Assembly (NCBI GenBank): GCA_040218535.1
Contig: JAVJRG010000005.1
Location: 1,860,001 to 1,924,000, forward strand
DNA from: Lacipirellulaceae bacterium
Lineage (GTDB): Bacteria > Planctomycetota > Planctomycetia > Pirellulales > Lacipirellulaceae
DNA: 64,000 nucleotides
Direction: 5' to 3'
Below the pieces are notes generated by a model. That model worked only from the letters and a program-made list of their open reading frames with translations. It ran no database searches and was not told where the DNA came from. Made by a program: the position numbers and the translations under genes. How positions within the stretch are numbered: the stretch's first letter is position 1; the number at the start of each line of letters is the position of its first letter. Shown here one piece after another: positions 33,941 through 43,345 of the stretch.

Positions 33941-35341
33941 TTAGCTGAGCAAACCTTCGGCGCGCAAGTCTTCTCCTACCTGAATCATGGCTTTGCGTAG
34001 AACTTCGATGCAGAAATCGATCTCTTCGCGTGTCAAGGTGAGGGGGGGCGATAAGACGTTCAGGTGGACGACTGGCCTGATGATCAGTCCCATCTCCTCG
34101 CAGCGATTCGAGATTTTCTTGCCGATGTTCATCGCGTCAGGGAAAGGTTGCTTCGTCTGTTTGTCGGCGACGCTCTCGACACAAACCATATAATGACTGC
34201 CTCGTACGTCGCCAACCGTGGGTAGGTCTCGCAGCTCCTCTAACTTTTCGCGTAGGTAGGGGCCGTCTTTTCGCACTTTTTCGAGCAGATTCTCACGCTC
34301 GATGATTTCGATGTTCTTGAGTGCTGCCGCACACGAGACGGGATGGCCCGAATAGGTGAAGCCATTGGCGAAGACACGGTCGGGATTCGGCGCAGCGATC
34401 GTTTCGTAGATCTCCTCGGAGAAGAGCACGGCACCCAACGGTACATAACCAGAGGTGATTCCTTTCGCGCAAGTGATGATGTCTGGCTGAATGCCGAAGA
34501 CTGATTCTGAGGCAAACCATTCGCCAAGTCGGCCAAACGCCGTCACGACCTCATCGGAGACGTAGAGAATATCGTTCTCTTTGCAGAGCTCGTGGGTCCG
34601 ACGATGGTATCCGGCTGGAGGAACCACCACGCCGCCGGCGCCCATCACTGGTTCGGCGAAGAAAGCGGCGACATTCTCAGCACCCAACTCATGTATTTTT
34701 GCCTTCATCTCGTCGAGAAGATGGTCGCAAAACTCCGACTCCGACATGCCCTCCGGTGCACGGTAGTAATTCGGGCACGAGAGGTGGTGGATGGTGTCGG
34801 TAATGTAAGCAAACTCCGGCACGCGGTCGGACTTCTTACCGCCAATCGACATCGAGAGATACGTCGAGCCGTGATAGGCCGCCTTGCGAGACAAGATGTG
34901 ACGCTTCTCTGTCTTGCCGCGACAGCTTTGGTAAAACTGGATCAGGCGGTAAGCACTGTCGATGGCGGTTGAGCCACCCGTCGTGAAGAAAACGTGATTC
35001 AGCGAGCCAGGTGCCAGGTCAGCCAGGAGGCCAGCGAGCTGAGCGGCAGGTGCCGAGGTCATGTCGCAAAAGGTATTCGAGTAGGCAAGTTTCTTGGCCT
35101 GATCGGCGATGGCGTCAGCCATTTCCTGCCGGCCAAGTCCAATGTTCGTGCACCACAAACCGCCAACGGCATCGATATACTGTTTGCCGTCTGCGTCGTA
35201 AACGGTCGCCCCCTCGCCGCTTGTGATCGTCAGTGATCCCTCCTCGCGAAAGGAATCAAAGTGCGTAAAGGGATGAAGAAGATGCTTACGATCAGTCTCC
35301 CAAATGTCCTGATTCGGGATGGTTTCGACGTCAAAATTCAT
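33941..35341 (-). CDS. Class III aminotransferase (omega-amino acid:pyruvate type)
   Basis: 466 aa PLP enzyme of fold type I. Landmarks: DRKHLLHPFTHFDSF at the start, GGLWCTNIGLG, FFTTGGSTAIDSAYR (phosphate binding), YHGSTYLS, VSDEVVTAFGRLGEWF (PLP Asp), and ITCAKGITSGYVPLGAV, whose Lys forms the Schiff base. The family moves terminal amino groups of beta-alanine, putrescine, GABA, ornithine or taurine to pyruvate or 2-oxoglutarate. The ATG at 35341 follows GGAG five bases upstream; a TTG 18 bases earlier is less likely. It is the third gene after the carbamoylase and the arginine-deiminase-fold hydrolase, so its substrate is probably the amine those enzymes release. Confidence 0.9.
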   Translation of the reverse strand: MNFDVETIPNQDIWETDRKHLLHPFTHFDSFREEGSLTITSGEGATVYDADGKQYIDAVGGLWCTNIGLGRQEMADAIADQAKKLAYSNTFCDMTSAPAAQLAGLLADLAPGSLNHVFFTTGGSTAIDSAYRLIQFYQSCRGKTEKRHILSRKAAYHGSTYLSMSIGGKKSDRVPEFAYITDTIHHLSCPNYYRAPEGMSESEFCDHLLDEMKAKIHELGAENVAAFFAEPVMGAGGVVVPPAGYHRRTHELCKENDILYVSDEVVTAFGRLGEWFASESVFGIQPDIITCAKGITSGYVPLGAVLFSEEIYETIAAPNPDRVFANGFTYSGHPVSCAAALKNIEIIERENLLEKVRKDGPYLREKLEELRDLPTVGDVRGSHYMVCVESVADKQTKQPFPDAMNIGKKISNRCEEMGLIIRPVVHLNVLSPPLTLTREEIDFCIEVLRKAMIQVGEDLRAEGLLS

Positions 35342-35388
35342 AACTGCTCCGGATTGCAAAGAATCTTCTCTAGTCCATGTGGCAATCT

Positions 35389-36321
35389 CTATCTCGAACC
35401 GTTGTCTCCACCGACTCGGTCACGGCGTAGGGCCTGGCACATGCAGTGCACTCCTCCACCACCGGCGGTGAACATGCTGACTTCGGGATCGATAATCTTT
35501 AGGCCGTGTGCCCTGCAGCGGTCTTTCAGCACTTTGCTCGACCGCGGGAGAAGAACCCTACCGTCCCCCAATGCGACGACGTTCACCTCGAGCTGCATAA
35601 GCGCGCTAAAAGGGATATCTATGATTTCGATGTTGAGTGATTGCAAAAAGTCGACGAGGTGGTCTTCCACAGCTTCGGTACACAGAACGGCAAGCTTTTC
35701 ATCAAGCATTGCGAACATGACATCCAGATGCAGGAAAAACGGATCAAACTGATAGCTGACAAACTTCCAGCCTTCCGCTTCGATCCAGCCGCGAACTTGC
35801 GCGATGCCTGATTCGCTGGTCCGATCACCGCTCGTTCCGCACAGCACAACGCCAGGTTCGACGACCATGAAGTCGCCCCCTTCGAAGCTGCCGGCTGTCA
35901 CTACATCGTAGACGGGGATTTCATTCCGTCCGAAGAAGTCGACGACGGCTCGCCACTCTCCGCGACGCCAGGGGCTCTGCAACTGCGTAATGATTGGCCC
36001 CCAAGGCGTCATCACCGAGGAGTCACGCGCGTAGACCTGATAGGGCAGCGAACCATCGGCTTCGAGAAAGTGGCAGGTGACGCCAGCTTCTTCATACGCC
36101 TGAACCATCTCACCGTACTGAGCCGCCGCTTCCGTTGGTTCGAATCCAAGGCCCATCCGCAACGAGCGGCGTGCCATCGCGTTGCCCGTTTGCCAGGTGT
36201 AGTGATCCCTCGGGCCAATGAGTACATCACGGAGTGTACCAAATTCGCTATCCACCCCCCACGGAGACAGCGCACTGGTGCCACCATTAGCCTCTCGACG
36301 ACGAAGTGGAACAAAACTCAT
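35389..36321 (-). CDS. Arginine deiminase/dimethylargininase-fold hydrolase
   Basis: 310 aa enzyme of the guanidine-modifying superfamily (COG1834-like). Catalytic landmarks: YARDSS (D100), EGGD (147-150), the His in FFLHLDVMF (H198), and the nucleophile in GGGGVHCMCQ (C293). Members hydrolyse guanidino groups to ureido groups: arginine or methylarginine to citrulline, or other guanidino acids. No amidinotransferase-specific feature can be told from the sequence. ATG 36321 with AGG upstream. It lies 15 bases after the carbamoylase gene and 47 bases before the aminotransferase, one transcript. The product, an N-carbamoyl compound, would be a natural substrate for the carbamoylase. Confidence 0.82.
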   Translation of the reverse strand: MSFVPLRRREANGGTSALSPWGVDSEFGTLRDVLIGPRDHYTWQTGNAMARRSLRMGLGFEPTEAAAQYGEMVQAYEEAGVTCHFLEADGSLPYQVYARDSSVMTPWGPIITQLQSPWRRGEWRAVVDFFGRNEIPVYDVVTAGSFEGGDFMVVEPGVVLCGTSGDRTSESGIAQVRGWIEAEGWKFVSYQFDPFFLHLDVMFAMLDEKLAVLCTEAVEDHLVDFLQSLNIEIIDIPFSALMQLEVNVVALGDGRVLLPRSSKVLKDRCRAHGLKIIDPEVSMFTAGGGGVHCMCQALRRDRVGGDNGSR

Positions 36322-36336
36322 CTTTGACCTGGTTCC

Positions 36337-37575
36337 TCAATCTGCATTCGCACGCTCTAGCATGGCATGCAGCAAGACATTACAACCGGCCTCGATGTCG
36401 GCGGGGCTCGCGTCCTCAGCCTCGTTGTGCGAGATACCATCAGCACAAGGGATGAAAATCATGCTTGTCGGAGCAACATGCGAAACATAAACCGCATCGT
36501 GCCCGGCACCTGAAACCATTTCGCGATGCGGATAGCCAAGCATCTCAACGGCACCACGTACGGCACTAATGCAATGGGCGTCGAAAGCCACCGCCGATGA
36601 ATGCCATTCGTCATCCACTTGATAGCCGAGATTAGCGCGTTCAGCTTCTTCTTGGACGATCGTCCGCATGCCGGCATCCATCGCTTCGAGGCTGCTTTGC
36701 TCAGGGTGCCGCAGATCGACGGCGAGTTTCAGTTCTTCAGGCACGGTATTTCGGCTACCAGGGACGACGCTGATGTCTCCGAAGGTTACCCGTGCCTCGG
36801 GAGCATGTTGGGAACCAAGTTCATAGAGTCGAGCCAAAATGCGATGAAACGCCATGAACGGGTCGCGCCGGACTTCCATCGGGGTTGTGCCCGCGTGTAC
36901 CGGCTGCCCAAATAGCTTGACGTCATACCATCGCATCCCCTGCACACCGGTGACAACGCCGATGGTCAGACCTTCGTTTTCCAAAACGGGCCCCTGTTCG
37001 ATGTGCATTTCGAAAGCGGCCCGAATTGGGAAAGGTCGACAGGGCTCCGAGCCCGCGTAGCCCAGTCGGTTGAGTTCCTGACCAATGGTGATGCCCTCCT
37101 TATCTGCTCGGTTGTGTCCATACTCCAAGTCGAATTGCCCCGACCAGACGCCCGACCCGATCATTGCAGGAGAGAAGCGTGCACCTTCCTCATTGGTCCA
37201 GTTCAAGATTTCTAGCGGAGCAAGGGTCTCAACTCCCGCATCGTTGAGAGTTCTGATCACTTCCAGAGCGCCCAACACGCCCAAGATGCCGTCATACTTC
37301 CCACCGGTTGGTTGCGTGTCGAGGTGCGAGCCTGCGACGACCGGCGGCAGGTCGCTGTTGGTTCCAGGACGTCGGGCAAACATGTTGCCCATCTCGTCGA
37401 CTCGCACCGTCAGACCGGCTTGCTCGCACCAGTCGCGAAATATCCTGCGGACTGTGCCGTCGCCATCGGTCAGTGCTTGTCGATTGCATCCACCTCGTTC
37501 GGTTGCACCAACACGGGCGACTTCCATGATGGCGTCCCAAAGTCGTTTTCCGTTGATGCGTAGAGAATCGGTCAT
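36337..37575 (-). CDS. M20-family hydantoinase/carbamoylase-type amidase
   Basis: 412 aa dinuclear metal hydrolase of the N-carbamoyl-amino-acid hydrolase, ureidopropionase and allantoate amidohydrolase group. Metal and substrate motifs: GSHLDTQPTGGKYDG (His and Asp), NWTNEEGARF (Glu pair), FEMHIEQGPVLENEG (His), and GAGHDAVYVSHVAPTSMIF (C-terminal His). The Glu-His-Ile-Glu-Gln-Gly-Pro signature separates this group from simple peptidases. It removes a carbamoyl group, releasing CO2, ammonia and an amine. It is the first gene of the minus run, diverging from the aldehyde dehydrogenase at 37856, with a shared promoter region of about 280 bases between them. Confidence 0.87.
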   Translation of the reverse strand: MTDSLRINGKRLWDAIMEVARVGATERGGCNRQALTDGDGTVRRIFRDWCEQAGLTVRVDEMGNMFARRPGTNSDLPPVVAGSHLDTQPTGGKYDGILGVLGALEVIRTLNDAGVETLAPLEILNWTNEEGARFSPAMIGSGVWSGQFDLEYGHNRADKEGITIGQELNRLGYAGSEPCRPFPIRAAFEMHIEQGPVLENEGLTIGVVTGVQGMRWYDVKLFGQPVHAGTTPMEVRRDPFMAFHRILARLYELGSQHAPEARVTFGDISVVPGSRNTVPEELKLAVDLRHPEQSSLEAMDAGMRTIVQEEAERANLGYQVDDEWHSSAVAFDAHCISAVRGAVEMLGYPHREMVSGAGHDAVYVSHVAPTSMIFIPCADGISHNEAEDASPADIEAGCNVLLHAMLERANAD

Positions 37576-37855
37576 CCGTTGGCCTTTGTACTGTTACAAA
37601 TCGACTGGAATGAAAGGGATAGAAGCAGCTTTTTAGCTTGAAGCTATAAGCCTATTCTCTCTATTGTTGTCCCGAAAGCAATCGTGCGGAAATCAGTGAA
37701 GTGGGTGCGCATTCCAGAGTTTGCGGTTCAACGAACCGAATCGTCGTGGGAAGAGAAGGCTCGATTATCGACCACTCAGAAGGTGTCAACAACTGCCTGT
37801 AAACATGTAGAATCAACCTGTGATTACTCCAACGAAAAATGATCCAGAGAAGAGC

Positions 37856-39316
37856 ATGACTGTCGTTCCCCAACCGGAAGTGCGCTACACAGATTGCTTC
37901 ATCGGCGGCAAGTGGATTCCTTCAGCCAGTAGAAAGACCTTAGAAACGATTCATCCTGCCACCGAAGAGACTGTTGCCGAGGTTGCGGAGGGTGATAAAG
38001 AAGATATCGACCTTGCTGTCCGCGCTGCTCGATCACAATTCGACGGCGGGGAGTGGCACCGGATGGATGCCCGTGATCGCGGAACACTGATCCTCAGACT
38101 TGCCGAACTCGTTGAACAGAATGCGGAAGAGTTGTCCGCACTGGAAACGCTCGACAACGGCAAACCGATTCGCGACGCGCAGAGTGACGATCTCCCGGCC
38201 GTCGTCGATTGCCTACGGTACTATGCCGGCTGGTGCGACAAGATCCACGGCGACACGATTCCATTCAGAGGCGACTACCTCTGCTACACAAAACTCGAAC
38301 CTATTGGCGTGGTCGGTCAAATCATCCCATGGAATTTTCCCGCCCTGATGGCTGCTTGGAAATGGGGTCCGGCACTTGCCGCCGGATGCACGATCGTCAT
38401 GAAACCGGCCGAGCAAACACCACTAAGTTGCTTGCGTATGGCTAGCCTCGCCCAGGAGGTGGGTATTCCCGACGGAGTGATCAATGTGGTCCCCGGGTTC
38501 GGGCCAACCGCCGGGGCAGCACTTGTTTCGCATCCCGGTATCGACAAGATTGCGTTCACCGGTGAGGGGACCACAGCAAAGCTCATTCAACGTGAAGCCG
38601 CAGACTCGATGAAGCGGTTGACCTTCGAACTGGGAGGGAAGAACCCCAACATTGTTTTCGCTGATGCTGATCTCGACTCAACGATCCCGGGAGTTCACGC
38701 AGCACAGTTTTATAATCAAGGACAGTCATGCAGCGCAGGCAGTCGGCTCTTCGTGCAGGACGATGTTTACGACGAAGTCGTTGAGCGACTTGTTGCCATG
38801 AATACAGATCATCGGCTCGGAAACCCCTTCGATCTGGCAACTGAGCAAGGCCCACAAGTGGATGAAGCGCAATTATCCAAGACGCTCAAGTACATTGACA
38901 TTGGCAAGGCCGAAGGTGCCAAGTGCGTGAGCGGAGGCAAGCGTTGGGGAGAGCGTGGCTATTTTGTGGAGCCTACGCTATTTGCCGACGTGAATGACGA
39001 GATGCGGATCGCGCGAGAGGAGATCTTTGGTCCCGTCCTTAGCGTGCTCCGGTTCAAGGACGAGGAAGAAGTTCTACGACGCGCCAACAACACTCGCTAT
39101 GGTCTGGCCTCCGCAGTTTGGACTTCTGACCTTTCTAGGGCTCACCGAGTCGCTAGCTCATTACGCGCGGGGACCGTTTGGGTGAACTCCTACGACGTGT
39201 TCGACGCTGCCGCGCCGTTCGGAGGTTTCGGAGAAAGCGGCATCGGCCGCGAACTTGGGCCAATCGGGCTACTAGCTTACCTAGAAAACAAGACGGTAAC
39301 CGTGTCTACCACATAG
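37856..39316 (+). CDS. Aldehyde dehydrogenase family protein
   Basis: 486 aa NAD(P)-dependent aldehyde dehydrogenase. Landmarks: [21 protein letters not shown], the Rossmann-type [11 protein letters not shown], the general base Glu in FELGGKNP, and the nucleophile Cys in [10 protein letters not shown]-terminal [13 protein letters not shown] and [15 protein letters not shown] are typical of the betaine/aminoaldehyde and indoleacetaldehyde group. Start: the ATG at 37856 follows AGAGAAGAG; a GTG at 37820 is also in frame but has no ribosome site. It diverges from the carbamoylase gene and is suited to oxidise the aldehyde made by the class III aminotransferase. A weak hairpin with a T-rich tail follows the stop. 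Confidence 0.9.
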   Translation: MTVVPQPEVRYTDCFIGGKWIPSASRKTLETIHPATEETVAEVAEGDKEDIDLAVRAARSQFDGGEWHRMDARDRGTLILRLAELVEQNAEELSALETLDNGKPIRDAQSDDLPAVVDCLRYYAGWCDKIHGDTIPFRGDYLCYTKLEPIGVVGQIIPWNFPALMAAWKWGPALAAGCTIVMKPAEQTPLSCLRMASLAQEVGIPDGVINVVPGFGPTAGAALVSHPGIDKIAFTGEGTTAKLIQREAADSMKRLTFELGGKNPNIVFADADLDSTIPGVHAAQFYNQGQSCSAGSRLFVQDDVYDEVVERLVAMNTDHRLGNPFDLATEQGPQVDEAQLSKTLKYIDIGKAEGAKCVSGGKRWGERGYFVEPTLFADVNDEMRIAREEIFGPVLSVLRFKDEEEVLRRANNTRYGLASAVWTSDLSRAHRVASSLRAGTVWVNSYDVFDAAAPFGGFGESGIGRELGPIGLLAYLENKTVTVSTT

Positions 39317-39862
39317 CTTGACTCGCGCTAAATCTGATAGCGTATCATTTATTTTTGCCCTCTCCTTCAAAGCATTGTCGACTGCGGTATGGACTAATCC
39401 CGTCCACGAACATCTTCTCCCAATTGTCGGGGCATCTCGGATAATGATGCAACCACCGAGAAGGCAAAGTCCATAGGAAACGTTTGTGGGGTAATTGGAC
39501 GCGACTTGAACTGTTCCTTTGAGATGTAATCGCTAATCCGGTAGAACACATGCGTTCAGATTGCAAGGAGCTTTGAAGCAGTTGGTGTTGATGAAAGGCC
39601 CGCGACATGCAGGGCTTCTACTGAGATTCACATTTCAAGCTATTAGGGCCACCAACGATACGTCTACCATTATCGAGTCCTTCTAACCGGCTGCTGCACG
39701 CGAATAAACTTTGTGCACGGATTCCTAATGCCTAAATTAAGCAAGAGGCAAGGCGCCTTTGCGGCTCCCTGATGTAGAAGACCAAATCTTCCAGGCGTGC
39801 TGCAGAGCTCTACATCTGAATAATTAAATTACGAGAGAGTTTTGACCTACAGCGTACAGCTG
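39317..39862. other. Gene-free stretch between convergent genes
   Basis: The aldehyde dehydrogenase and the sulfatase both end here. Directly after the first stop there is a short stem (CGCTA/TAGCG near 39330-39346) followed by ATTTATTTTT, a possible weak terminator. An 87-codon minus-strand frame (39345-39608) has a basic, His- and Ser-rich product with no recognised family, and I do not accept it. Otherwise nothing is seen. Confidence 0.4.
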
Positions 39863-41242
39863 TCACTGCACTGTCAATCGCATAACTTTATGAAGACGCC
39901 GAAAGTCTTGGAGCGTACTAGCACTCTCGGGTTGATCTGCCAAGTTCGTGGCCTCCAGTGGGTCTTTCGTAAGGTCGTAGAGTTCTTCGTAAGGCGGGGT
40001 GACATCCAGATAAGTGATGTATTTCCATTGGTGAGTTCTCACGGCTTCGCTTTTTGGAATGCCATTCCAATCAAGATAGTGCCCGTAGAAGAAGTTCGAT
40101 GGCCAGCCAGGTCCACCGTCGGTGCCATCAAAACTGTTACCGTCAACAAGCGGCTTCAAAGAGCGACCCTGCATCGAAGGCGGGCTCGTAAGATTTGCGT
40201 AATCGAGGATTGTCGATGGCAGATCGATGTTCAGCGCCATTTCGGCTCGTCGTTGTCCTGCCTGTGACTCGGGGATTCGTGGGTCGTACACGATTAACGG
40301 CACCCGAATCGACTCCTCATGAGCGTACCACTTACCAGCTAATCCTCTTTCCCCCAGATAAAAACCATTGTCTGACGAAAAGATGATCACGGTATTATCC
40401 GCCAACCCACGCTCTTCCAGAGCTGCCCGAATCTGTCCAACGACAAGATCGACCCCCGCAACAAGCCGGTAGTAGCCTTTCAGAGACGCTTGAGCCAGGT
40501 GCTTAGTGGCGAAACGACTAGTCCAGCGTTTACGGTTTTCAGAGCTTTTCAAAAAATCGGGAAGCTGATCGTAATACTTTGGCTCGGTCAATGGCACCCG
40601 AGGAATCGTGACATCGCTGTAAAGCTCTTTCAGGTTCCGATCGTAATTAAAGACATTCTCTGGATGACCCTCTTCAACATGAGGCGCTTTAAAACTGATC
40701 GAAAGACAGAAGTTGCGATCCGTCTCGACTTGATTTAAGAACTCAAGAGCTTCGTTTCCCATGCGAGCAGTTAAGTGCTCAGCTTGGCCCTCTTCGTCGG
40801 AATAGTATTTTCCTTGACCAGGAAAGCCTCGATTGAAGTCGAAGAAATCTTCTGGCGGAGAGCCGACACCCCACTTCCCAATAAAACCCAACTGGTAGCC
40901 TGCGGATTTCAACTGTCCGAAGTAACTAGCTTGGAGCTGATCTTGAGTTAGCGAAACATTAAAGGCGTTGATACCATGCCGGAGCGCATGCTGACCGAGC
41001 ATGATTGAGGCGCGACTCGTCATGCAGATGCTAGTCGTGACAAAGGCGTTTTCAAAAAGGGTGCCTTGACCGGCCAATTCATCGAGGTTTGGCGTCTTCG
41101 CATACTTGTTACCCGCGACTCCCAAGAGGTCAGCACGCTGATCATCGGTGAGTAGGAACACAATATTGGGTCGCTGCTGGTCCGCGGTAGCAAGGCTCGT
41201 CGCCAACAGAATCAACATCAGACTGGTCAGATAACTTCGCAC
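39863..41242 (-). CDS. Sulfatase (C-x-T-S-R active site)
   Basis: 459 aa exported type I sulfatase. The GTG at 41242 is preferred because GAGG lies five bases upstream and a signal peptide (VRSYLTSLMLILLATSLATA) begins there; a longer frame from 41290 overlaps the FecR stop. Domain: PNIVFLLTDDQRADLLG (metal Asp pair), the modification site CMTSRASIMLGQHALRHG (Cys 73 in this numbering, with Thr where Pro or Ala is usual), FIGKWGVGSP, and FSSDNGFYLGERGLAGKW (Asp-Asn metal pair and Lys). No dockerin or PEP-CTERM is present, so it is likely periplasmic or released. It follows the FecR regulator by about 37 bases and belongs to the second sigma module. The substrate, a sulfated glycan, is inferred. 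Confidence 0.9.
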   Translation of the reverse strand: MRSYLTSLMLILLATSLATADQQRPNIVFLLTDDQRADLLGVAGNKYAKTPNLDELAGQGTLFENAFVTTSICMTSRASIMLGQHALRHGINAFNVSLTQDQLQASYFGQLKSAGYQLGFIGKWGVGSPPEDFFDFNRGFPGQGKYYSDEEGQAEHLTARMGNEALEFLNQVETDRNFCLSISFKAPHVEEGHPENVFNYDRNLKELYSDVTIPRVPLTEPKYYDQLPDFLKSSENRKRWTSRFATKHLAQASLKGYYRLVAGVDLVVGQIRAALEERGLADNTVIIFSSDNGFYLGERGLAGKWYAHEESIRVPLIVYDPRIPESQAGQRRAEMALNIDLPSTILDYANLTSPPSMQGRSLKPLVDGNSFDGTDGGPGWPSNFFYGHYLDWNGIPKSEAVRTHQWKYITYLDVTPPYEELYDLTKDPLEATNLADQPESASTLQDFRRLHKVMRLTVQ

Positions 41243-41279
41243 ACGCACCTCATCGTATTGTTCTTGCCACAACTTGCTC

Positions 41280-42773
41280 TCAGTTTGCACGGACTAAGAT
41301 GCGAATTTGGTCGACCGCTCGCGTACTGAAAGTTGCGGCGAGTCGCTTTCGATCCTTCGAGATTGTTACCAAATCCGAATTATGTTCTGGAGAAGACTCG
41401 AGCCCGCGATGAATATCTTTGCACTGCAATGTCCACCCGGCACCGAGTGCTGAATTCGTCTCATTGAGTCGCTTATGGTCGGTGATGACGCCAAGGATTT
41501 CATGATCGAACTCGACTTGTCCCCCAACGGTATGCTCCTCATGCTCGGGATCACAGTGCAATAAGTAGCAATGCACACGCGTTCCAGCGGGGATGACCCC
41601 AGCCTGGCGACTGAACTTGCGAAAACGGCCCGAGCCCCGCAAGTTGACTTTTAAGTCTTCAGCGAGCACACGATTCGAACTCTCCAGAAACAGAAAGGCG
41701 GTGCCATTCTGGTCAAAGCCATTCCGGTCAAGATCAACAGGATGCTGGCTAATATACTTCCACGTTGACGACAGCTTTGGTTGCAGCATGCGTCCTTGAT
41801 AGTGGGTTAACGTGGATGGTTCACCGCTTGAACTCACGTCTGCGATCAAATCACCCGCAGAACCAATCACGGACTGTTCGTGCTGTTGCGATTTCACACG
41901 TACCCGTCCTTCGGTGACGTGTACCCAGGTTGATTCCGCTTCAACGGTCACGCCGAAACTTGTGCTGAGGTCCGTTACTGTCGAGGTTGGAGTTTGCACC
42001 ACCATCCCAATGGCATCGGGTCCGACGCGAGCAGTCAGGCCACCTTGAGAGAGTTCCGTGAGTTTTGGGCCGATTACCCGAAACTTGGCAGGCCCATGGA
42101 GTGCAACTTGAGCGTCAGGCAGTTTGACTCGTACCAGTCCCGATTCGATCTCGATCCAGCGATTGGCAATCTCTTCACCGATCTCCAACTTCTCGCCAGA
42201 CCAGACGACGTTCTCCAAGGACGAGATCTCGCCTACGCGAGAGCTTTGCGTACCTCGAACGATGACGACGGCAATCAGCAGAGCCGCGGCCAGCGCCACA
42301 AACTTACCGAGCGACATGCGACGCGCTATCCAATCGGAGATCGGAGCATGGTCAATTACAAGTTCACGCCGAGAGGTTTGCGCCTTTCTGCGCTGCTTCT
42401 TTCCGCTCGCATGTTTTTCTTGTGGAACAGCAATGCTGCGTGCTTGGTGAGCGCTCGGATGGCTGCTAGATGAAGCAGACTTAGCATTAGCCTCGGCTTG
42501 AGAACTTGTTACTTTCTCGGGTGTTGTGGTGGCTTGAGAGACAGCATCCCCGAGCATCTGTTCTAAGAGAGGTTTTGCAAGTCGCTCTTCCAAAAGTGCC
42601 TCATTGGCAACCTTCGCGACGTATTCTTGCCTCAACTTCGCATTCGACTGAAGCAGTTCGGCCAATTGATCTTGCTGCTGATCAGGAAGGACACCATCAA
42701 TGGCGGCGGAAAGGAGCCGGTGGAGCTCCTTCGATTGCGTTTGATGGGCATCAGTGTTTGACGAATCGCTCAT
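41280..42773 (-). CDS. FecR domain regulator, second module
   Basis: 497 aa. The cytoplasmic N-terminus has the anti-sigma-like helical segment (LHRLLSAAIDGVLPDQQQDQLAEL), then a low-complexity Ser/Ala/Lys linker (about 80-135). A membrane segment lies at about residues 157-173. The external FecR domain has VKLPDAQVALHGPAKFRV and VTDLSTSFGVTV, a variant of the usual DLGTEF motif. The C-terminal ~170 residues form a beta domain (FLFLESSNRVLAEDLKV) not related to the LamG of the first FecR, so sensing specificity should differ. The start overlaps the sigma stop by four bases (ATGA). It is expected to control the adjacent sigma factor. Confidence 0.85.
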   Translation of the reverse strand: MSDSSNTDAHQTQSKELHRLLSAAIDGVLPDQQQDQLAELLQSNAKLRQEYVAKVANEALLEERLAKPLLEQMLGDAVSQATTTPEKVTSSQAEANAKSASSSSHPSAHQARSIAVPQEKHASGKKQRRKAQTSRRELVIDHAPISDWIARRMSLGKFVALAAALLIAVVIVRGTQSSRVGEISSLENVVWSGEKLEIGEEIANRWIEIESGLVRVKLPDAQVALHGPAKFRVIGPKLTELSQGGLTARVGPDAIGMVVQTPTSTVTDLSTSFGVTVEAESTWVHVTEGRVRVKSQQHEQSVIGSAGDLIADVSSSGEPSTLTHYQGRMLQPKLSSTWKYISQHPVDLDRNGFDQNGTAFLFLESSNRVLAEDLKVNLRGSGRFRKFSRQAGVIPAGTRVHCYLLHCDPEHEEHTVGGQVEFDHEILGVITDHKRLNETNSALGAGWTLQCKDIHRGLESSPEHNSDLVTISKDRKRLAATFSTRAVDQIRILVRAN

Positions 42774-43345
42774 GATTCTGCCGAGCCTCTAAGGCGGTGT
42801 GCAATACATTTGGCTAGTTTTGCCCGGATCCGGTGCAGCATTGCGGATACGGCTCCAGGCGTTTTATTTAAGACATCCGCCATTTCTTCGACACTTCCTC
42901 CAGGAGCGTAGCGAGCTGTCAGCAATTCTTTCTGTGGTTGGGTTAAACCCTTCAAGCAGGCTTCCAGTGCGACGCGTCGTTGATCAATGGAAAGGGCTTC
43001 CGCCTCGGCATCCACGGCAATGAGAGCCAGCAGTTCGTCATTAAACAAGTGACGGTCTCGCGTGCGAGAGCGTCGCTCACTTAAAACTTCGTAAAATGCC
43101 ACGCTACAAGCCCAGGCACCGAAGTTGGTGCCCCACTGAAACTCGGACTCCTTCTCTAATAAAACGATATTGGTTTGTTGTAGGACATCGTGTGCTCGAT
43201 CGCGATCCAAGAGGAGTGATAATATGTAGGCGTATAGTCTTCCTTGGGCGGCGATGATTTCCAGGACAAATCGATCGTGCTCAGCAGGAGGAACATTCTC
43301 AGAGTCGCCCGGGGAAGCTTTATCGTCGGGCATCTGTTCGGACAT
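42770..43345 (-). CDS. ECF RNA polymerase sigma factor, second module
   Basis: 191 aa. Region 2: LYAYILSLLLDRDRAHDVLQQTN then FGAWACSVAFYEVLSERRSR. Region 4: LEACLKGLTQPQKELLTARYAPGG then EEMADVLNKTPGAVSAMLHRIRAKL. Same subfamily as the other two; the closest in wording is the one at 58216. The ATG at 43345 (MSEQMPDDK) is chosen because a longer open frame to 43621 would run into the promoter of the divergent DUF1559 gene and encode a basic, non-conserved extension. Its stop overlaps FecR's ATG, so the two are co-translated. Confidence 0.9.
   Translation of the reverse strand: MSEQMPDDKASPGDSENVPPAEHDRFVLEIIAAQGRLYAYILSLLLDRDRAHDVLQQTNIVLLEKESEFQWGTNFGAWACSVAFYEVLSERRSRTRDRHLFNDELLALIAVDAEAEALSIDQRRVALEACLKGLTQPQKELLTARYAPGGSVEEMADVLNKTPGAVSAMLHRIRAKLAKCIAHRLRGSAES

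Noticed and set aside
35389-37575. Classical reductive pyrimidine degradation operon
   Set aside because: The carbamoylase and aminotransferase would fit, but no dihydropyrimidinase or dihydropyrimidine dehydrogenase is present, and the deiminase-fold enzyme has no place in that pathway.
39345-39608. 87-codon minus-strand frame between convergent genes
   Set aside because: No recognisable family, weak start, unusual His/Ser/Arg composition; it lies in the 3' region of two genes.
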